Positions 60,805 to 64,000 of a DNA stretch of 64,000 bases are shown one piece after another. This DNA comes from Siniperca chuatsi. Lineage: Eukaryota; Chordata; Actinopteri; Centrarchiformes; Sinipercidae. The position numbers and the translations under genes are program-made. The first letter of the stretch is position 1. Every line of letters begins with the position of its first letter. The notes under the pieces are model-generated. The model had not been told where the DNA came from, searched no databases, and worked only from the letters and a program-made list of their open reading frames with translations. Location of the stretch: the NCBI RefSeq assembly GCF_020085105.1, contig NC_058044.1, positions 31,770,952 through 31,834,951 of the forward strand. The letters are read 5' to 3'.

Positions 60805-63375
60805 AGACAAAAACGGGAAAAAGAACTGGAAATACAGACGCACTGTCACGGCCGTAACAATAGGTCGATGTTTTGAACATGTTACACTACAAATGTAATC
60901 CCGAGACTGTGGCTTATCTACAGTTTCCAGTGGCAGACAGTGACAGTACGGAGCTTTTTAGCCACTTTAAGCTCTTTGTTTGGTTTTACGGCCCACAACT
61001 TTACTGTTTGGTTCAGTCTTCCTGCTGCTGTTAACCTCGTTTCCGTTCTCAACAGGCAGCTGTTAGCTACCTGCCCAGTACCAAACGGCAGACAAACAAA
61101 GTTAGCGACGAGAATATTGGACTTAAATTCACTGGGTGCCCATAAAAACAACTCCAAATAGATGCTAAAGTTGCCCTGTGTCTGTTGGATGTTTAAATGG
61201 GCAACTGTTTGCTAATACATTCACCATCTCAACTTTATATACAGTGATAATGGGTCAGAGGTTGCTCGGAAGTGGCCAAAAGACATTTGTAATTGCAGCT
61301 TTAATGATGTATTAAATAAAAGCACTACTGATGGAAGATTGATTTGGGGCATGTTTCCATGGTTGACTCCCCCAGCGTGACGCTAGTGACTGAGAAAGAT
61401 CGCCTGAACTCCAGTTCATAAATCTGTGGCTGATCCCACAGACGTTATGGCCATGCTTTTCCTCCACTGACATCTTGATGTACAGCGCAGTATTGGAGCT
61501 GTTTTTCTGCTCCTTTTGGGAAAGGTAAAGTTGAAGCGGTCCAAAAAACAAAACACTGGCTCACTTATCACATCATGTCTCTTTGCAGGTATCAGCAGGC
61601 TGCAGAGATGGGAGAGAGCAGAACTTCATGGTCTGAACCCACCTGAGGAGATCAGAGACCTGCTGCTGCAAACACACACTGACTCCCAGTACAACTTGAG
61701 GTAACACACACACACACACACACACACATCCCGGAGCAGCAGGGCTGTGGTGGTATCTCCCAGAGTATTTGAACATACCACACTTACGTACGCTTACTTG
61801 GTTTTAACTCCTATTCTCACCGCGGTAACTTCCACAGGGAGAAACCAGGTTATGGCAGGAAACAAACGGATTTAGGGCATCTAGCACTAAACAGATTTCT
61901 TATCTACCTGCACTTCACCGCACAAAGCTCTCAAGCAAGTGTGAGATAACGGAGAGCCGTCCTGACTTACGTTTAACGAGAAATGACACGACAGCTGTTT
62001 GGCTGATCTTGTTAACAAAAAGCTGATTTGAGAATGAGCAGCTGTGCATGAAATGCTTTGGTAAAGGACCAGGGTCACACCTTGCATGATAACAACATTA
62101 CAGTCTCATTCTGTGCACCATAACAATGACATGATTACATCACTGCTCTTATCAGAAATGATACATTACAGTATAATTTGTTATGAGCCTGGGATTCATA
62201 TCAAAGACCTCCTCATAAACGCATCGTGCTAACTAAAAGGAAACTGACATCAGTTCCATTATTTCGAATCAGTGAAGCACTGCCACACTACCAAAGCTGC
62301 GTTTGTCTCTGCAGATAATGTTAGCAGCCGAATCCAATCACAATCCTAATCACAAACTGTTCTCATAAAAAACTTCACTTCTTTTTATTAGATCAGTTAG
62401 AATCCAGTGGACCTTAGTTAAAGGATGGAAGTGTTAACTGTAGATTGAGTGCACAGTGATTTTTGTTCCATTTATTAAAAATGGAAAGTTAACATTTTTA
62501 TGGCTTAAGATAATAGAGGGCATTTGATAAAGAGCATTTTGTATCCACTTAGAATAATAATGGTATTTTATAATAGATTCCGTTTTAAAAGATGATGGTA
62601 ATGTTATTTGGTATATTTAGTATCTACAGTGATCACATGACTGATCAATGGACTGTACATAAGTAAACCAGAAAAGGCTGCAGGCCCCCCCCCCGATGAA
62701 AGCAGGATAGCTGAAAACATTTGGTGAATAACGCGTGGTGCGTAATGTTTATTATCATAAGGCTTGCTATCACTCAATGTGTTCAAGTGGCGACATGAAG
62801 GGAACACACGGTATCCCGGAACAGTCATTTAATCACTGTGCACTCTAGAGCAAAGCTGTCAGCCATCTTGTTTTCTGTGAACTCCACTAATAAATAATGC
62901 CCCCCTAATTCATAAGCTAAGAAACATGGCAGCCATGCATGAATGCAGGTCGCCACACTTACTGTTTATCGCTTACTGTCAGTAACAAATGGAGAATGTA
63001 TCGTGCCATGAAAAAAAGAAATCCAGCTCTTGCTAAGGCTGAGGATTAAACCTCTATGCTTTCTTAGTACCGACCAAGATGTGTCCATAGCCCTGAGTAT
63101 CAAACACTGTCATTAAAGAAAGCTTCCAGTCCAGCCTGCCTGGACTCACACTCTTCTGTAATTATTCTGTGATCAGAGTGATTTACAGTAAATCAGAATT
63201 CTGACTCATTTTAGTCTGCATTTAATTTAGGCAAAATCCATGTACTGCTGAAAAGTGTAGAATGAAATTCAGCCCTAACTGCAGACACAGATTCATATTA
63301 ACAAAGTTGGGCTGAATTTGTTGGTAATGATTGTGTTCTTTGCCTTTCAGCCTGTGGAGCGAATATCCTTTCTGA
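58477..63375 (+). CDS. pold4: DNA polymerase delta subunit 4 (p12), fish gene in four coding exons
   Basis: Coding exons: 58,477-58,576 (exon starts 58,467), 58,921-59,004, 61,589-61,700 and 63,351-63,375; every intron has GT/AG ends and the phases (1, 1, 2) agree. The 106-residue product matches p12 in length and landmarks: MTTKRGLITDSFKVVKK at the start (the N-terminal KR-LITDS-F motif that contacts PCNA), an acidic linker, then LRAFDLDWRFGPCTG, ISRLQRWERAELHGLNPP and the C-terminal SLWSEYPF. p12 is the smallest subunit of the replicative polymerase delta and is removed after DNA damage. Poly(A) signal ATTAAA at 63,583. The third intron boundary follows AACTTGAG. The gene appears intact despite the viral insertion upstream. 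Confidence 0.95.
59005..60264. other. pold4 intron, left part
   Basis: Non-coding. TTAGGGCTGTCAAATTTAAC near 59,771 resembles the end of a teleost hAT-type MITE, but no matching far end was found. Two minus-strand open frames (58,856-59,293; 59,275-59,547) have no supporting features. Confidence 0.4.
60265..60859. mobile_element. Probable solo LTR in a pold4 intron
   Basis: The 595-base segment begins TGTTATGATTTCCTG and ends CACGGCCGTAACA, so TGTTA and TAACA are inverted at its ends as in retroviral-type LTRs. Flanks are ATAGA before and ATAGG after, a 4-of-5 match that could be an aged target duplication. It is purine-rich on the plus strand and holds a (CA)n tract at about 60,768-60,800. 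No internal coding part is present. Confidence 0.55.
60860..61588. other. pold4 intron, right part
   Basis: Non-coding; no repeat or gene recognised. Confidence 0.4.
61701..63350. other. Last pold4 intron
   Basis: Starts with a (CA)n tract at about 61,705-61,728. Otherwise nothing recognised in 1.65 kb. Confidence 0.5.
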
Positions 63376-63582
63376 GGAAGACATCGGAAGGAAGACAGAA
63401 GAACGCAGACTTCATGTATATCACCCCGAATCACAAATGTGTCTCAGAGGGATCTGCCTTCTATCCTTAAACCCCGAAACCTTAACAGGGAAAAAGATTT
63501 AAACCTCAAGAAGAGCAACAGAGGAGGGATCCCTCTGAAATGACCGAACGTCAAGTCGCATGTGTTTTTATTAACATTTTTA

Positions 63583-63588
63583 ATTAAA
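63583..63588 (+). terminator. pold4: pold4 poly(A) signal ATTAAA
   Basis: TAATTAAAGATTC lies about 210 bases after the stop codon, followed by GTGTGATG. The remaining 400 bases to the window end hold nothing I can assign. Confidence 0.6.
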
Positions 63589-64000
63589 GATTCTACCAAA
63601 ACACTGTCGTGTGATGTACAGTGGAGGGGGGGCGGGGGGGTTAGTGCACGGTGGCTCCCCTCTGGTATCTGGCCTGTGGTCTGCCGGCTGACACACGTTT
63701 GCCTCAGTCTTCTTTCTAACTGACCTAACGAGATACATGAGGGAGAGAGTGAGTGTGTGATCAGTGCTGCCAAGAGAAGGAATCATGGGAAAGAGTGGAA
63801 GCCTGTGTTAGTGGTTCAAGTAATGGCAATAAATACATGGATATGGTTATTGGAACATATTCCCAATCCGATAATACACTTACATGTTGAAGACTTCTTT
63901 TAATATGTAGGCCTCTCTTTACATACTGTTTATCCGCAGAGAATGAACCATTCACTGTTAAAGTCTGTGTAAAGGAAATTCAGACATTTGTTTCTAAACA

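Overview
The window joins two kinds of DNA. Bases 1 to about 51,030 are a GC-richer, gene-dense, intron-poor block with herpesvirus-like content. Bases from about 51,036 to 64,000 are AT-rich teleost DNA carrying the five-exon gene pold4 (small subunit of DNA polymerase delta, coding exons at 58,477-63,375). The best reading is an endogenous alloherpesvirus-like element, of the general kind known as Teratorn in medaka (a herpesvirus genome fused to a piggyBac-like transposon), integrated about 7.4 kb upstream of the fish pold4 start codon. The border lies at a TTAA (51,032-51,035), and the element side reads CCC inward, which fits a piggyBac-type end. No transposase gene is visible in the window.

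Layout of the viral part. Positions 1-27,095 are a nested set of near-identical repeats: copy A (1-9,907, continuing off the left edge), a single-copy interval (9,908-12,633), copy B (12,634-22,371), copy C (22,372-25,109, internally deleted) and copy D (25,111-27,095, with a 100-base N gap). The repeat module carries accessory genes that look captured from a fish host or aimed at host innate immunity: a makorin-like RING/CCCH E3 ligase, a protein of two pyrin-like death folds, a three-exon tandem dsRNA-binding protein, small membrane proteins, a spliced gene with a double RING after an in-frame stop, and several proteins I do not recognise. The A-B interval holds a USP18-like deubiquitinase that lacks its cysteine box. 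The repeats also carry an 80-bp minisatellite and a tandem array of about 134 bp.

Positions 27,096-51,031 are single-copy and hold the structural and core part: coiled-coil and uncharacterised herpesviral-type genes, the major capsid protein (42,216-45,537), an MHC class I-like glycoprotein, and an XPG/FEN-family nuclease. Many of these frames are broken by frameshifts and in-frame stops, several of which look like C-to-T changes (CAG to TAG, CGA to TGA). This copy is therefore probably inactive as a virus, although some frameshifts could be base-calling errors.

The host part holds interspersed repeats, a non-autonomous hAT element with a perfect 8-bp target duplication (56,862-57,368) in the GC-rich upstream region of pold4, pold4 itself, and a probable solo LTR in one of its introns. 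All homology calls were made by eye from motifs; none was checked against a database.
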